Part shown: one piece after another, positions 16,927 to 25,658 of the stretch | Layout: the number at the start of each line of letters is the position of its first letter | How positions within the stretch are numbered: the first letter of the stretch is position 1 | Origin: Terrirubrum flagellatum | GTDB lineage: Bacteria; Pseudomonadota; Alphaproteobacteria; Rhizobiales; Beijerinckiaceae | DNA length: 64,000 bases | Direction of reading: 5' to 3' | Assembly: GCF_022059845.1 (NCBI RefSeq) | Contig: NZ_CP091852.1 | Coordinates: forward strand, 124,001 to 188,000 | Program-made: the position numbers and the translations under genes | Notes under the pieces: model-generated | The model's input: the letters and a program-made list of their open reading frames with translations, nothing else | Databases searched by the model: none | What the model was told of the DNA's origin: nothing

Positions 16927-17730
16927 TTATGTTTTTGCTGCGACTGTCAGATTCCGCACCGCGACCGTGTCGTCGCCCGCGAGCACGTCGATCAGTCCGA
17001 GGCGGAGCGCGGCGGTGATCGACTGCGTGAGATCAAGGCCATAATTGGCGCGGAATGCGATGCGATCCGGGCGCGGAATCGTGACCCGCGTTGCAATGCC
17101 GGCGTCATGAAGGGCGCGTGCGTCGTCTGGATGGAACATGTCCCATTCGATCGCGACAGATGTCGCGCCGACGTTATGCGCAATCGCCACGGGATCGACG
17201 TGCCGCGCATGGGTGATGATTTCGGTTCTGAGGCCGGGGATTCGCTCGCGAGCTCTCACGAGCGAAGGATGATCGAACGAGATCACGAGCACGTCGTCGA
17301 CGGCGTTCTGCGCCTTAAGAACTGCGCCCAGCCTCTCGATCATCACGTCAGGCCGTTGCCGTTCCTTGATTTCGACCAGCAGCGCGAGGCCATGAGCCTT
17401 CGCCGTTTCCAACGCCTCGCCCAGAGTGGGCGGCCGCACGCCTGCAAAGCGCGGGTCGAACCAGGAGCCGGCGTCGAGCGCCTTGATATCGGCGAGATTG
17501 TATGAGCTGACGCGGCCCTTGCCATTTGTGGTGCGATCGAGAATCTCGTCATGCAGAAGCACGATTTCATCGTCGGCGGTCAGGACGATATCGATCTCGC
17601 ATACCGTCGCGCCAAGCCGCGCGGCCTCAGTGAGCGCCGGCAAGGTATTTTCTGGCGCGCCAATGCTGTGCCCGCGATGCGCGCAGATATGAACGAAGCC
17701 TGCTTCACTGGCCAATGGGCGATAAGGCAT
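16927..17730 (-). CDS. Glycerophosphodiester phosphodiesterase (GDPD)
   Basis: Hydrolyses glycerophosphodiesters to glycerol-3-phosphate and an alcohol. This 267-residue protein has the complete catalytic set: AHRGHSIGAPENT (His18, Arg19, Glu27), CEID (Glu45, Asp47) and LLHDE (His60, Asp61). There is no signal peptide, so it should act in the cytoplasm on imported substrate. It is the last gene of a leftward operon ordered binding protein, permease, permease, ATPase, GDPD, GDPD, the same order as ugpBAECQ, and starts 3 nt after the stop of a second GDPD gene. Confidence 0.9.
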   Translation of the reverse strand: MPYRPLASEAGFVHICAHRGHSIGAPENTLPALTEAARLGATVCEIDIVLTADDEIVLLHDEILDRTTNGKGRVSSYNLADIKALDAGSWFDPRFAGVRPPTLGEALETAKAHGLALLVEIKERQRPDVMIERLGAVLKAQNAVDDVLVISFDHPSLVRARERIPGLRTEIITHARHVDPVAIAHNVGATSVAIEWDMFHPDDARALHDAGIATRVTIPRPDRIAFRANYGLDLTQSITAALRLGLIDVLAGDDTVAVRNLTVAAKT

Positions 17731-17733
17731 CCG

Positions 17734-18567
17734 TCATCTCACATTGGCGACAGCCAGTTCCTCGATGATCGGGAACAGGATGTCGGGATCGTTGCTGGTG
17801 ATCTGTCCGCATCCGGCCTCGATGAGCCGCCGCAGATCGTCGCGCAGGTGAGGGCGGTTCGCGTCGATCGTCCAGGCGTCGACCATGGCGCCATTCCGCG
17901 TGACCATCTCGACGAGATTTACCTCCTTCGCGAGCCCGGCGAGAACGAGTTTCGCCTCGAGATAGAAGATGCTCGCGTCCGGCGCGGTCGTGAACGTGAA
18001 TTCGCCGAGGCTGCGAAACGCCGATTCGCTGAGGTCGCAATGGCGGGGATAGTGAAGCAGCGGGTCGAACCCCTTGTGCAGACCGGGAACCGCGGCGGCC
18101 AGCTCTTCGATGATGCTCCAGTCGCCTCCGCCTGCGATGAAGGCGGGAGCCGTCGCGCCCAATGTGGCGCTGAATCGATTGAGCGCATCCCCAGTGATAT
18201 CAGACCAGGGCGATTTGATATCGAGCTGGACGATAGCGGGGGCACGCGCGCCAAGTGCCTCGACCGTGGCGGCGATCTCGTCGAGGAACAAGGGCGCATA
18301 AGGAAGCGGCGCTCCGTCCAAACCGCGCATCCGCAATCGTTCGATCTGCGCGCGCGTCGCCTCGCTGACAGGGCCGGTTCCGGTCGTTTCGCGGTCGAGC
18401 ATGAGATCGTGCAGACACACCGCATGTCCGTCGGCCGTCATCACAAGGTCCACTTCGCAAGCCGCGCCCTCCTGCAAGGCGGCCTTCAGATTATCGCGCA
18501 GGAACGGCGGATCGCCGCTTCGGCGGCGAAGCATGTGCCATTTGAGCCGGGGAACGCCTGATTTCAC
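17734..18567 (-). CDS. Divergent GDPD-like protein lacking the HRG/PENT motif
   Basis: GDPD-fold protein of 277 residues. The acidic metal-site and His motifs are kept (CEVD, Glu38/Asp40; CLHD, His53/Asp54), but the N-terminal AHRG...ENT block is replaced by KWHMLRRRSGDPPFLRDNL. It may be a distinct subfamily with another substrate, or act with the neighbouring canonical GDPD. The GTG at 18567 overlaps the TGA of the ATPase gene (GTGA), which sets the start; the frame is open 8 codons further upstream. Confidence 0.8.
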   Translation of the reverse strand: MKSGVPRLKWHMLRRRSGDPPFLRDNLKAALQEGAACEVDLVMTADGHAVCLHDLMLDRETTGTGPVSEATRAQIERLRMRGLDGAPLPYAPLFLDEIAATVEALGARAPAIVQLDIKSPWSDITGDALNRFSATLGATAPAFIAGGGDWSIIEELAAAVPGLHKGFDPLLHYPRHCDLSESAFRSLGEFTFTTAPDASIFYLEAKLVLAGLAKEVNLVEMVTRNGAMVDAWTIDANRPHLRDDLRRLIEAGCGQITSNDPDILFPIIEELAVANVR

Positions 18568-19628
18568 TGAACGGCGCCTTCGAGGCGACACCCGTCGAGA
18601 CGTCGGCCGCTCTTCGCGTCGAACAGCAGACCATCGCCAAGCGCAAATGAAATGGTTTCGCCGACGCGAAAGCGCGCGACCGCGCCGGGCTCAAGCGCGC
18701 GCAGCGCGCCAAGCGGCGTGGCGAGATGATAGAAGGTTTCGCGCCCGTGCGGCTCCAGATCTTCGATTTTGCCCTGCAGCGGCCCCGCGCCCAGCGTCAC
18801 AGTTTCCGGCCTGACGCCAAGCACGACGGCGCCGGCCGCATTTCCGGAGAGCGCAAGATTCGCTTGTCCAACGGTAAGTTTTCCCGCGCCCGCGTTGCCA
18901 TTGAGGAGATTGATCGGCGGCGAACCAACGAAGCTCGCGACGAAAAGACTCGCGGGCCGGTGATAGAGGTCATCAGCGGTTCCGATCTGCTCGATGCGGC
19001 CCTTGCTCATGCAGATGATGCGGTCCGCCATCGTCGTCGCCTCGACCTGATCATGCGTCACCAGAAGGGTCGTCACCTTGAGAGACCGCTGCAGATTGCG
19101 GATTTCGCTCCTCATCGTCAGCCGCAGCGAGGCGTCGAGATTCGATAAGGGCTCGTCGAGCAACAGAAGCTTGGGCTCCTTCACCAGCGCGCGAGCGAGC
19201 GCGACGCGCTGCTGCTGTCCGCCCGAGAGCTGACCCGGACGACGGTCGAGCAGCTCGCCCACCTGCACGAGTCGCGCCGCCGCATCCGCCCTGCGCGCCG
19301 CGTCCTCTTTCGACACCTTCTTGAATCGAAGCGGGAAGAGAATGTTGTCGCGCACCGTCATGTGCGGATAGAGCGCATAGGATTGAAAGACGATGCCGAC
19401 ATTCCGGTCACGCGCCTCGACTTCGTTGACAGCCGCGCCGTCGAACAGGATTTCGCCTTCGCTCGGCGTATAGATGCCCGCGAGCATGAACAGCGTGGTG
19501 GATTTTCCGCAACCGGAAGGGCCGAGGATTGCGACGAACTCGCCGTCTTCGATCGCGACATCGGTGGGCTCGACGGCTGTGACGTCGCCCCATCGTTTCG
19601 CAACCTGCCTGAGCTCAATCCTGGACAT
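18564..19628 (-). CDS. ABC transporter ATP-binding protein, UgpC/MalK type
   Basis: ATPase of 354 residues for a CUT1-type importer. Walker A is GPSGCGKST (residues 36-44), the Q-loop is VFQSYALYPHMTV, the signature is LSGGQQQRVALARAL, Walker B is LLLLDEPLSNLD, and the switch His is in LVTHDQVEATTMADRI. A C-terminal TOBE/regulatory domain follows (VLGVRPETVTLG). It is the only CUT1 ATPase in the window. It lies between the permeases and the two GDPD genes and overlaps the latter by a GTGA. It could in principle also serve the ATPase-less permeases at 1-4.7 kb. Confidence 0.92.
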   Translation of the reverse strand: MSRIELRQVAKRWGDVTAVEPTDVAIEDGEFVAILGPSGCGKSTTLFMLAGIYTPSEGEILFDGAAVNEVEARDRNVGIVFQSYALYPHMTVRDNILFPLRFKKVSKEDAARRADAAARLVQVGELLDRRPGQLSGGQQQRVALARALVKEPKLLLLDEPLSNLDASLRLTMRSEIRNLQRSLKVTTLLVTHDQVEATTMADRIICMSKGRIEQIGTADDLYHRPASLFVASFVGSPPINLLNGNAGAGKLTVGQANLALSGNAAGAVVLGVRPETVTLGAGPLQGKIEDLEPHGRETFYHLATPLGALRALEPGAVARFRVGETISFALGDGLLFDAKSGRRLDGCRLEGAVQ

Positions 19629-19649
19629 TCACATCCCTTGCCGTTCGCC

Positions 19650-20735
19650 TCAGCCCTTGATTCCGCCAACCGACATCTGTGTCAGATATTTCTGGCAGGT
19701 GGTGTAAAGAATAATGGAGGGCAGCACATAGAGAACGCCGATCGCCGAGACCATGGCGTAGTCGGTTCCCATCACGTCCTCCGACATCCAGAAGAGATAG
19801 AGACTCATCGTCCAGTTCGACTTCTGGAACAGCAGGGTGCGCACAAAGACATATTCTTCCCAGCCGCGAAGAAATGCGAACACGCCGACCGCCAGCATGC
19901 CGGCTTTCACCTGCGGCAGAACGACCATGTAGAAAGCCTGCCGTCGCGAGGCGCCGTCGGTCATGGCGCTCATCTCGATGTCCCAGGGAACCGCGTCGAA
20001 GAATCCCTTCATCACGAAGATCGCGAAAGGCAGTTCAAGCGCGACGACGACGAGGATGACGCCCGTCAACGTATCGAGAAGGCCGACCCAATACATCAGC
20101 AGGAAGATCGGAATGATCAGGGTCATGGCCGGGAAGGCGTGCAGGACAAGAAGTCCCTTGAGCGCGCTTGCTCGTCCCGGGAAATCGAAGCGCGAGAGGT
20201 AGTAGCCGCAGAGCGTGCTGACGCTGACGACGAGCGCCATCTGCATGAAGGCCAGCAACAGCGAATTGCCGAAAGCGGTCCAGACGCTGGGATAAGTAGA
20301 GCCGACGCCGCCGGCGCCCTTCAGCGTGTCGGCGATATTGGCGTTCCAGAGAAACCGCCAGTTCTGGATGTGAAGATAGGGGCCGGTGACGAACGCCAGC
20401 GCTGCAATGGTGACGGCGCCAAGAACCAGTTCGCACCAGCGCAGCCGTCGCGAATCTTCAACGCCGACGCGCAGAACCGACCAGACGAGCAGCGCCGGCA
20501 TGAGAATGGCGAGCGTTCGCCAGAGCACCACTGTGGTCGCGCCCGTCCGGCCGGAGATCGAGACCGTGAACAGCCAGAGATAGGGGACCACAATCGGAAG
20601 CGACCCCAGCACGAGCACGGAATAGAGCAGCGTCGTCGTGGCGCGACGGCGGATGCGCGCCTTTTTCGCCAGCCGGTCCCAATCGGCTGCGGCCGCTGCG
20701 GTCGCAGAAGGGAGGGTGAGGGCCGCGTCCATCAT
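19650..20735 (-). CDS. Carbohydrate ABC transporter permease, MalG type, with extended N-terminal part
   Basis: Inner-membrane permease of 361 residues, about 80 longer than usual. The extra part is near residues 60-130: two additional hydrophobic stretches (VLWRTLAILMPALLVWSVLR and ELVLGAVTIAALAFVTG), so it may have eight rather than six helices. The EAA loop reads MSAMTDGASRRQAFYMVVLP. The tail MSVGGIKG is typical of MalG-type subunits. Its ATG overlaps the stop of the partner permease (ATGA at 20732-20735). Confidence 0.88.
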   Translation of the reverse strand: MMDAALTLPSATAAAAADWDRLAKKARIRRRATTTLLYSVLVLGSLPIVVPYLWLFTVSISGRTGATTVVLWRTLAILMPALLVWSVLRVGVEDSRRLRWCELVLGAVTIAALAFVTGPYLHIQNWRFLWNANIADTLKGAGGVGSTYPSVWTAFGNSLLLAFMQMALVVSVSTLCGYYLSRFDFPGRASALKGLLVLHAFPAMTLIIPIFLLMYWVGLLDTLTGVILVVVALELPFAIFVMKGFFDAVPWDIEMSAMTDGASRRQAFYMVVLPQVKAGMLAVGVFAFLRGWEEYVFVRTLLFQKSNWTMSLYLFWMSEDVMGTDYAMVSAIGVLYVLPSIILYTTCQKYLTQMSVGGIKG

Positions 20736-21643
20736 TGCGACTCGATCCGCGGGCGCTGCAGCAGCGCGCGCATGTCGAAAAAGCGCCAGAGGACGAGCGC
20801 CAGCGCCGCGCCGACGATTACCAGACCGAGAGCGAGCGCGGCGCCATAGGCGTATTGCCCGTTCTCGAATGCGCGGCGATAGACATAAAGCGCATAAACC
20901 GTCGTATCGAAGAACGGCCCGCCATTGGTGATGAGCCAGATATATTCAAAACTGACGAGCAGCGAGAGCGCCTGATAGATCGTGACAAAGCTGAGCTGCC
21001 AGCGGATGGCGGGCAGGGTGATGTGGCGCACGATTGCGAGCTCCCCGGCGCCGTCGACGCGGGCCGCGTGAAAGAGATGCTGCGGGATCGAGCGGATCGC
21101 GCTTGTGAAGATGATCATCCCGAATGAGGCGCCAATGAAGCCGTTGGCGAGCACGACGACGAGCATCGGCGCGTCGCTCTTGGCGTCCACAAGAGAAAAG
21201 CCGAGCGCGCCGAGAGCCTGATTCAAGAGCCCGTAGTCGGTCGGCGCCACCACCCAGGTCCAGAGCAGCGCATACACCACGGACGGGCTCATGCGCGGAA
21301 GAATCCAGACAGCCCGAAAAAAGGCGCCCGCACGATCCGGCAATGCCGTCGTCAACAGCGCCAGCAGCAATCCGTAAGTGACGTTGAAAATCGCCAGCGT
21401 GCACAGGACATAGACGAGCGTCGTCACCATCACGCCGGTCAGGCGGCTGTCGCCGCCCAGCACGCGCCGGACATTCTCGGTTGTGAAGCCGGTGACCTGG
21501 AGGTTGCGGCCCATGTCGGTGAAGGCGATGCCAACGTCGACAATCACGGGCACGACGAAGAACAGCATCAAAAGCACGACTGCGGGGCCGAGGAACAGCG
21601 CGCGGTCGAGCCAGGTCCGGCTGCGGATGCGAGAAGCCGACAT
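20732..21643 (-). CDS. Carbohydrate ABC transporter permease, MalF/UgpA type
   Basis: Inner-membrane permease of about 303 residues. The first helix is ALFLGPAVVLLMLFFVVPVI and the EAA-type loop is LFHAARVDGAGELAIVRHIT. The frame is open to an ATG at 21706, but that codon lies inside the strong hairpin at 21690-21720; the ATG at 21643 (MSASRIRSRTWLDR) gives normal family length and is preferred. It is the second gene of the ugp-ordered operon, separated from the binding-protein gene by the hairpin. Confidence 0.85.
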   Translation of the reverse strand: MSASRIRSRTWLDRALFLGPAVVLLMLFFVVPVIVDVGIAFTDMGRNLQVTGFTTENVRRVLGGDSRLTGVMVTTLVYVLCTLAIFNVTYGLLLALLTTALPDRAGAFFRAVWILPRMSPSVVYALLWTWVVAPTDYGLLNQALGALGFSLVDAKSDAPMLVVVLANGFIGASFGMIIFTSAIRSIPQHLFHAARVDGAGELAIVRHITLPAIRWQLSFVTIYQALSLLVSFEYIWLITNGGPFFDTTVYALYVYRRAFENGQYAYGAALALGLVIVGAALALVLWRFFDMRALLQRPRIESQ

Positions 21644-21689
21644 CAGGGGTCGACGGTCGTTCGAGAGGTGAGATTGCGATGAAAGATTA

Positions 21690-21720
21690 CGACTCCCGTC
21701 AGCCATGGCGACGGGAGTCG
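21690..21720. terminator. Strong intercistronic hairpin between binding-protein and permease genes
   Basis: CGACTCCCGTC (21690-21700) and GACGGGAGTCG (21710-21720) form a perfect 11-bp stem. The 9-nt loop contains the palindrome GCCATGGC (21702-21709), so it can fold further. It sits 7 nt after the binding-protein stop codon with no U-tract. It is best read as a processing, stability or partial-termination element that raises binding-protein output over permease output, as in malE-malF. Confidence 0.6.
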
Positions 21721-21727
21721 ATTGGTC

Positions 21728-23107
21728 TCAGTTCAACTTCTCGACAACTTTCACGCTGCCCTTCAATTCGCTGGTCATCTCGTCCTCGAGGAATTCAATG
21801 GCTTTCGCGGGCGTCAGGCGGCCGGTTTCGACGCCCTGCAGAGCCTTGAACAGAACGCCGTTATAGCGGCCGAAGTCAGGATGATTGGGAATGAAGGTGG
21901 AGCGCGCCAGCATCGGCGTCGCTGCATCGAGATACCATGCGTTGGCGTAGTCCGGCATGGAACGCTGACCATTGAGAACGGCCGTGTGCGCGGTCGTCGC
22001 AGCGTGCTTGGTGTTGTAGTAGGGCAGCGTCGCATAGGCGACGAGCATCGCGGCGAGTTCCGCATTCTTTGACTTGGGATTCACGACATAGACGATGGGA
22101 TGCGAGAGATTCGCAGGCTGGCCGCCCTTGGCGCCGGCAGGCGCGTGAATCCAGCCGATTTTCTTGAAGTAAAAGGTTTTGTCGTTCGGCCAGTTCGCGC
22201 CCTTCGCATCGCCGAGCATCCATTCATTCACCGCCCAGACGCCCTGGTGATAGATGAAGGCTTTCTCGGTCTTGAAGGCTCCCTGGATCTCGTCCCACGA
22301 CATCGACGTGTTGTTCTTCGGCGTCACGCCGTTCGCGGCGTTCCACGCGAACCATTCAAGCCCCTTGCGCAATTCGGCCTTCGGCAGAAGCAACTGTCCG
22401 GACGCCTCGTCCACGAACTTCGCGCCGAAGGCGGCGAAGGTCATGAGGTAGTCCGGTCCGGCGTTCGGACGATGCACGATGCCCATCTGCGCGGCGCCCT
22501 TGTCGACAACCTCCTTCGTCAGCTTGGAGAGATCGTCCATTGTGAATTCGCCCTTTTCGACCATGGCGGGCAAACCTTCGATGAACGCTTCGTCCTTGCC
22601 GATCTTCCGCAGCATGTCCTTGTTGTAGAAGAACATGCGGATCTCGGAGTCCTGCGGAACCGCGTAGATCTTGCCCTTGTATTTGGTCGACTCCCACAGC
22701 ACCGGGATCACGTCAGCGAACGCCCACGCGTTCTTCTTGACGAAGGCGTCGAGGTCCATGGCGTAACCGGACTTCGCGAATTCGCCGACCCACTCATGCG
22801 CGGCGACATAGACGTCCGGCCCCTGATTGACGGCGAAGGCCTTGAGGATGTCGAGCGCGTCGGCGTCGAAACCGGAAGCCGGCCCTTCAAACACCTCGAC
22901 CTTGACCGTCTTGTCCGAGCCCGCCGCTTTCAGCGCGGCGTTGAGGGGTTCTGCGGCCGCAACAATATTCCCGGCGCGGAGCGGGCCGGAGCGATCGGCG
23001 CGCGCCCAGAGCTTGACGACGACTTCCTCGGCGCGGCTCGCCGCGGTGGAGCCCAGAAGCGTCGCGCCGGCGAACAGCGCAGCCGCCATGACTGACAGAT
23101 ATTTCAT
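21728..23107 (-). CDS. Extracellular solute-binding protein of the ugp-ordered ABC operon
   Basis: Periplasmic binding protein of 459 residues. It has a Sec signal (MKYLSVMAAALFAGATLLGS, cleavage near SRA-EE). The mature chain begins VVVKLWARADRSG and contains the NQGPDVYVAAHEWVGEFA hinge region of family 1. The ATG at 23107 follows GGGGGAAGA, so the frame upstream to 23365 is not used. Operon order (binding protein, two permeases, ATPase, GDPDs) points to a glycerophosphodiester-like ligand, but the sequence is not a standard UgpB and the ligand is an inference. Confidence 0.87.
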   Translation of the reverse strand: MKYLSVMAAALFAGATLLGSTAASRAEEVVVKLWARADRSGPLRAGNIVAAAEPLNAALKAAGSDKTVKVEVFEGPASGFDADALDILKAFAVNQGPDVYVAAHEWVGEFAKSGYAMDLDAFVKKNAWAFADVIPVLWESTKYKGKIYAVPQDSEIRMFFYNKDMLRKIGKDEAFIEGLPAMVEKGEFTMDDLSKLTKEVVDKGAAQMGIVHRPNAGPDYLMTFAAFGAKFVDEASGQLLLPKAELRKGLEWFAWNAANGVTPKNNTSMSWDEIQGAFKTEKAFIYHQGVWAVNEWMLGDAKGANWPNDKTFYFKKIGWIHAPAGAKGGQPANLSHPIVYVVNPKSKNAELAAMLVAYATLPYYNTKHAATTAHTAVLNGQRSMPDYANAWYLDAATPMLARSTFIPNHPDFGRYNGVLFKALQGVETGRLTPAKAIEFLEDEMTSELKGSVKVVEKLN

Positions 23108-23437
23108 GATTCTTCCCCCTGCGCGGATTGTGAAAAAGCCGGAAGAGCTTGCCCGCCGCTGACACATCTCCTCGACCGCGCATTGCAAACAAGGCGCGAT
23201 CATCGTGCGTCTGGCCTGAGCTTCCCCCCGCCGCCTGCGCCTGTCAAACCAACGACCCGCCCCGAATGGGATTTCAGGGCGACGGCCCGCGCCGGTCGAC
23301 GCGCCGTAAGGCGGCGGCGTTGATGGCTGCGCGAAATGACATTGGGATGACGGCGCAGTGGACAATGCGCGGCTGACTTCGCCGCCAGGACCGATCGAAT
23401 TTTCCGGTCGATGCCCACGCTCGAGCGCTCCTGCTCA
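23108..23437. promoter_or_regulatory. 330-nt region upstream of the ugp-ordered operon
   Basis: No gene is supported here. It must contain the leftward promoter of the binding-protein operon and the end of the MocR transcript. A TTGACA (complement of 23242-23247) could be a -35 box, but no matching -10 is seen at 16-18 nt. A GGGGGAAGA ribosome site precedes 23107. Confidence 0.4.
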
Positions 23438-24895
23438 TCACCGCGATGCGCGGAAGCCGGGCCTTGACTTGGTCCAATCGGTCAACAGGCGTGCGAAAAT
23501 TTGTACGCCCTTTTCGATTTCCTCGATCGACAGCGCGGCATATCCGAGCAGAACGCCAAGATGCGTCGGTTTGTCCGATGCGGCGTCGTAGAGAGGAGAG
23601 GCCGGATAGAGGCCGAGCCCCGCTGTTCGCGTTGTTTGCAGGAATTCCGCTTCGGCCTCAGCCGGCACATCCGGCAGCCAAGCGATCAGATGCAGGCCGG
23701 CCTCCGAACCGGTCACGATCGCTCGATCTCCCAGCAATCGTCGAAGCGAGTCGACCAACGCCGTGCGACGATCCCGATTGCGTCGTCTCGCGGCGCGGAC
23801 GTGCCGTTCGTAAGCTCCGCTTGCGAGGAAATCAGCCAGCGCTTCCTGCTCAAAGGTTGGAGCGTGTCGATCGGCAAGGCGCTTCGCTTCGGTGAAGGGC
23901 GCACGCAGACCTTTCGGCGCGATGAGGTAGCCAAGCCTCAGCGTTGGCGAAAGCGTCTTGGAAATCGTGCCGATATAGATGACGCGATCCGGACCCATGG
24001 TCTGAAGCGGCGGAACCGGCGCAACATCGTAGCGATATTCGCCATCATAATCATCCTCGACAATGTAGGCGCCGACGCGCTGCGCCCATGCCAGCAGCGC
24101 CGATCTGCGCGCCGCCGACATCATGTGCCCGAGCGGGAACTGGTGCGATGGCGTGACATAGGCGAGCCGCGCGTCGGGAAGATCGTCGGACCGGATTCCT
24201 TCGCGATCGACGGGAATGGGGACGAGCGCCGCTCCGCTTGCGGCGAAGCTCGCCCGGGCGAGGTTGTAGGCGGGATTTTCGATCACGCATCGATCGCCAG
24301 CGTCGAGAAGCAGTCGGGCGCAAAGATCGATGCCTTGCTGCGAACCGTTGACGATGATGATCTGATCCGCGTCGCAGTGGATTCCTCTTGCTCGCCAGAC
24401 ATAACCTTGAAGCGCGACGCGAAGGGCCGGCGATCCCTGCGGGTCGTCATAGCGAAGACGCGGGGGTCGGCGCGTCACGGCGCGACCGAGAGAGCGACGC
24501 CATGCGAGCGTCGGGAAATCGACGCCGGCGAGTTCGCCATATCGAAAATCGAACGTGACCGGCGCGAGTGGCGCTCCCGATCTGGCGAGTTGGAGAACTC
24601 TGCGGCCAAACATCGACAGATTGACCGGACTGGCGATCTCCCTCTCGATCGAATTCGCGGTCGATCTCACGCCTGCCGCGACGGTCGCGCGCGCGCCCTG
24701 CCGGGCTTCCAGATATCCTTCCGCGATGAGCTGTTCGTAGGCTGCGGTGATGGTCGTGCGCGAGACGCCCCACTCCACGGCAAGCGCCCTTGTCGACGGA
24801 AGGCGATCGCCGGGCTGGCGCGCGCCGTCTTGAATCTGCGCCTTGATCGCCTCGACGATCTTTCGCCCGACCCGCCGGGGCTCCAACTGGTACAC
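23438..24895 (-). CDS. MocR-family regulator (GntR helix-turn-helix fused to PLP aminotransferase domain)
   Basis: Regulator of 485 residues. The N-terminal GntR winged helix covers residues 1-70 (PGDRLPSTRALAVEWGVSRTT). The rest is a fold-type I aminotransferase-like domain with the PLP-binding segments (VNGSQQGIDLCARLLLDAGD, EDDYDGEYRY, YIGTISKTLSPTLRLGY); the Lys in SKTLSP is the expected Schiff-base residue. The start is GTG at 24895. It is divergent from the paiB-like gene 74 nt away, a common MocR arrangement, so it probably regulates that gene and possibly the exporters beyond it. Confidence 0.92.
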   Translation of the reverse strand: MYQLEPRRVGRKIVEAIKAQIQDGARQPGDRLPSTRALAVEWGVSRTTITAAYEQLIAEGYLEARQGARATVAAGVRSTANSIEREIASPVNLSMFGRRVLQLARSGAPLAPVTFDFRYGELAGVDFPTLAWRRSLGRAVTRRPPRLRYDDPQGSPALRVALQGYVWRARGIHCDADQIIIVNGSQQGIDLCARLLLDAGDRCVIENPAYNLARASFAASGAALVPIPVDREGIRSDDLPDARLAYVTPSHQFPLGHMMSAARRSALLAWAQRVGAYIVEDDYDGEYRYDVAPVPPLQTMGPDRVIYIGTISKTLSPTLRLGYLIAPKGLRAPFTEAKRLADRHAPTFEQEALADFLASGAYERHVRAARRRNRDRRTALVDSLRRLLGDRAIVTGSEAGLHLIAWLPDVPAEAEAEFLQTTRTAGLGLYPASPLYDAASDKPTHLGVLLGYAALSIEEIEKGVQIFARLLTDWTKSRPGFRASR

Positions 24896-24969
24896 TCGAA
24901 TTGCTCGGAACTGGCCATTTTCTCAGGGCCAGAATGCGCCGATAACTTGGTCAGGACAAGGAGACCGGA

Positions 24970-25593
24970 ATGTACACGCCGCCCGCATTCAAAGACGATG
25001 ACGTCGAGAGTGTCCGCGCCGCGATGCGGAACGCACGCCTCGCCAATCTCGTCACGTCGACCGCAAACGGGCTCTTCGCGACGCCGCTGCCGTTGTTCCT
25101 TGATGCGACCGAAGGCGAACACGGCGTTCTCTATGGCCATCTGGCGAAGGCCAATCCGCAGTGGCGCTCAGCGCCCGTCGGGGAGGGGCTCGCGATCTTC
25201 ATGGGCCCGGAGGCCTATGTCAGTCCCTCCTGGTACGCCACCAAGCGGGAGACCGGGAAGGTCGTGCCGACATGGAACTATGTCGCCGTGCAGGCGCAAG
25301 GTCCGGTCGAGTTCTTTCATGAGCCGGATCGGCTGCTGGAGGTCGTGACGAGGCTGACCAATCTTCATGAAAGCCCGAGATCAGCGCCCTGGGCTGTCGA
25401 TGACGCTCCCGCGGATTTCATCGCGTCTCAACTGCGCGGGATCGTCGGCGTGAGGATGGTGATCGCGAAGCTCTCGGGAAAGCGCAAGATGAGTCAGAAC
25501 CGCAACGAAGCTGATCGCATCGGAGTCGCCGCCGGCCTTGGCGCAAGCGAAATGCCGCGGGATCGGGAGGCGGCTTCGCTCATTCCGACTTGA
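24970..25593 (+). CDS. FMN-binding negative transcriptional regulator, PaiB family
   Basis: Flavin-fold protein of 207 residues. Family marks are the start (MYTPPAFKDDD), HLAKANPQW and YVSPSWYATK, followed by VPTWNYVAVQ. Bacillus PaiB is linked to repression of sporulation and protease genes and to polyamine control; homologs may instead be FMN-dependent enzymes. It is divergently transcribed from the MocR gene and followed by a 7-bp hairpin and two small transporter genes. Confidence 0.9.
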   Translation: MYTPPAFKDDDVESVRAAMRNARLANLVTSTANGLFATPLPLFLDATEGEHGVLYGHLAKANPQWRSAPVGEGLAIFMGPEAYVSPSWYATKRETGKVVPTWNYVAVQAQGPVEFFHEPDRLLEVVTRLTNLHESPRSAPWAVDDAPADFIASQLRGIVGVRMVIAKLSGKRKMSQNRNEADRIGVAAGLGASEMPRDREAASLIPT

Positions 25594-25596
25594 ATC

Positions 25597-25614
25597 TCGC
25601 CAGTCATCTGGCGA
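25597..25614. terminator. 7-bp hairpin directly after the paiB-like gene
   Basis: TCGCCAG (25597-25603), loop TCAT, CTGGCGA (25608-25614). It begins 3 nt after the stop codon and has no U-tract. Likely an intercistronic attenuation or stability element before the next gene. Confidence 0.45.
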
Positions 25615-25658
25615 AGGAGGGTGCGAGCGGCGCAAGCGCCTGATGTTTTGGAGCTGGC

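Noticed and set aside
24886-24914. Direct ACTGG repeats 24 nt apart near the MocR start, possible MocR operator
   Set aside because: One copy lies inside the MocR coding sequence and five-base matches at this distance are too weak to support a site.
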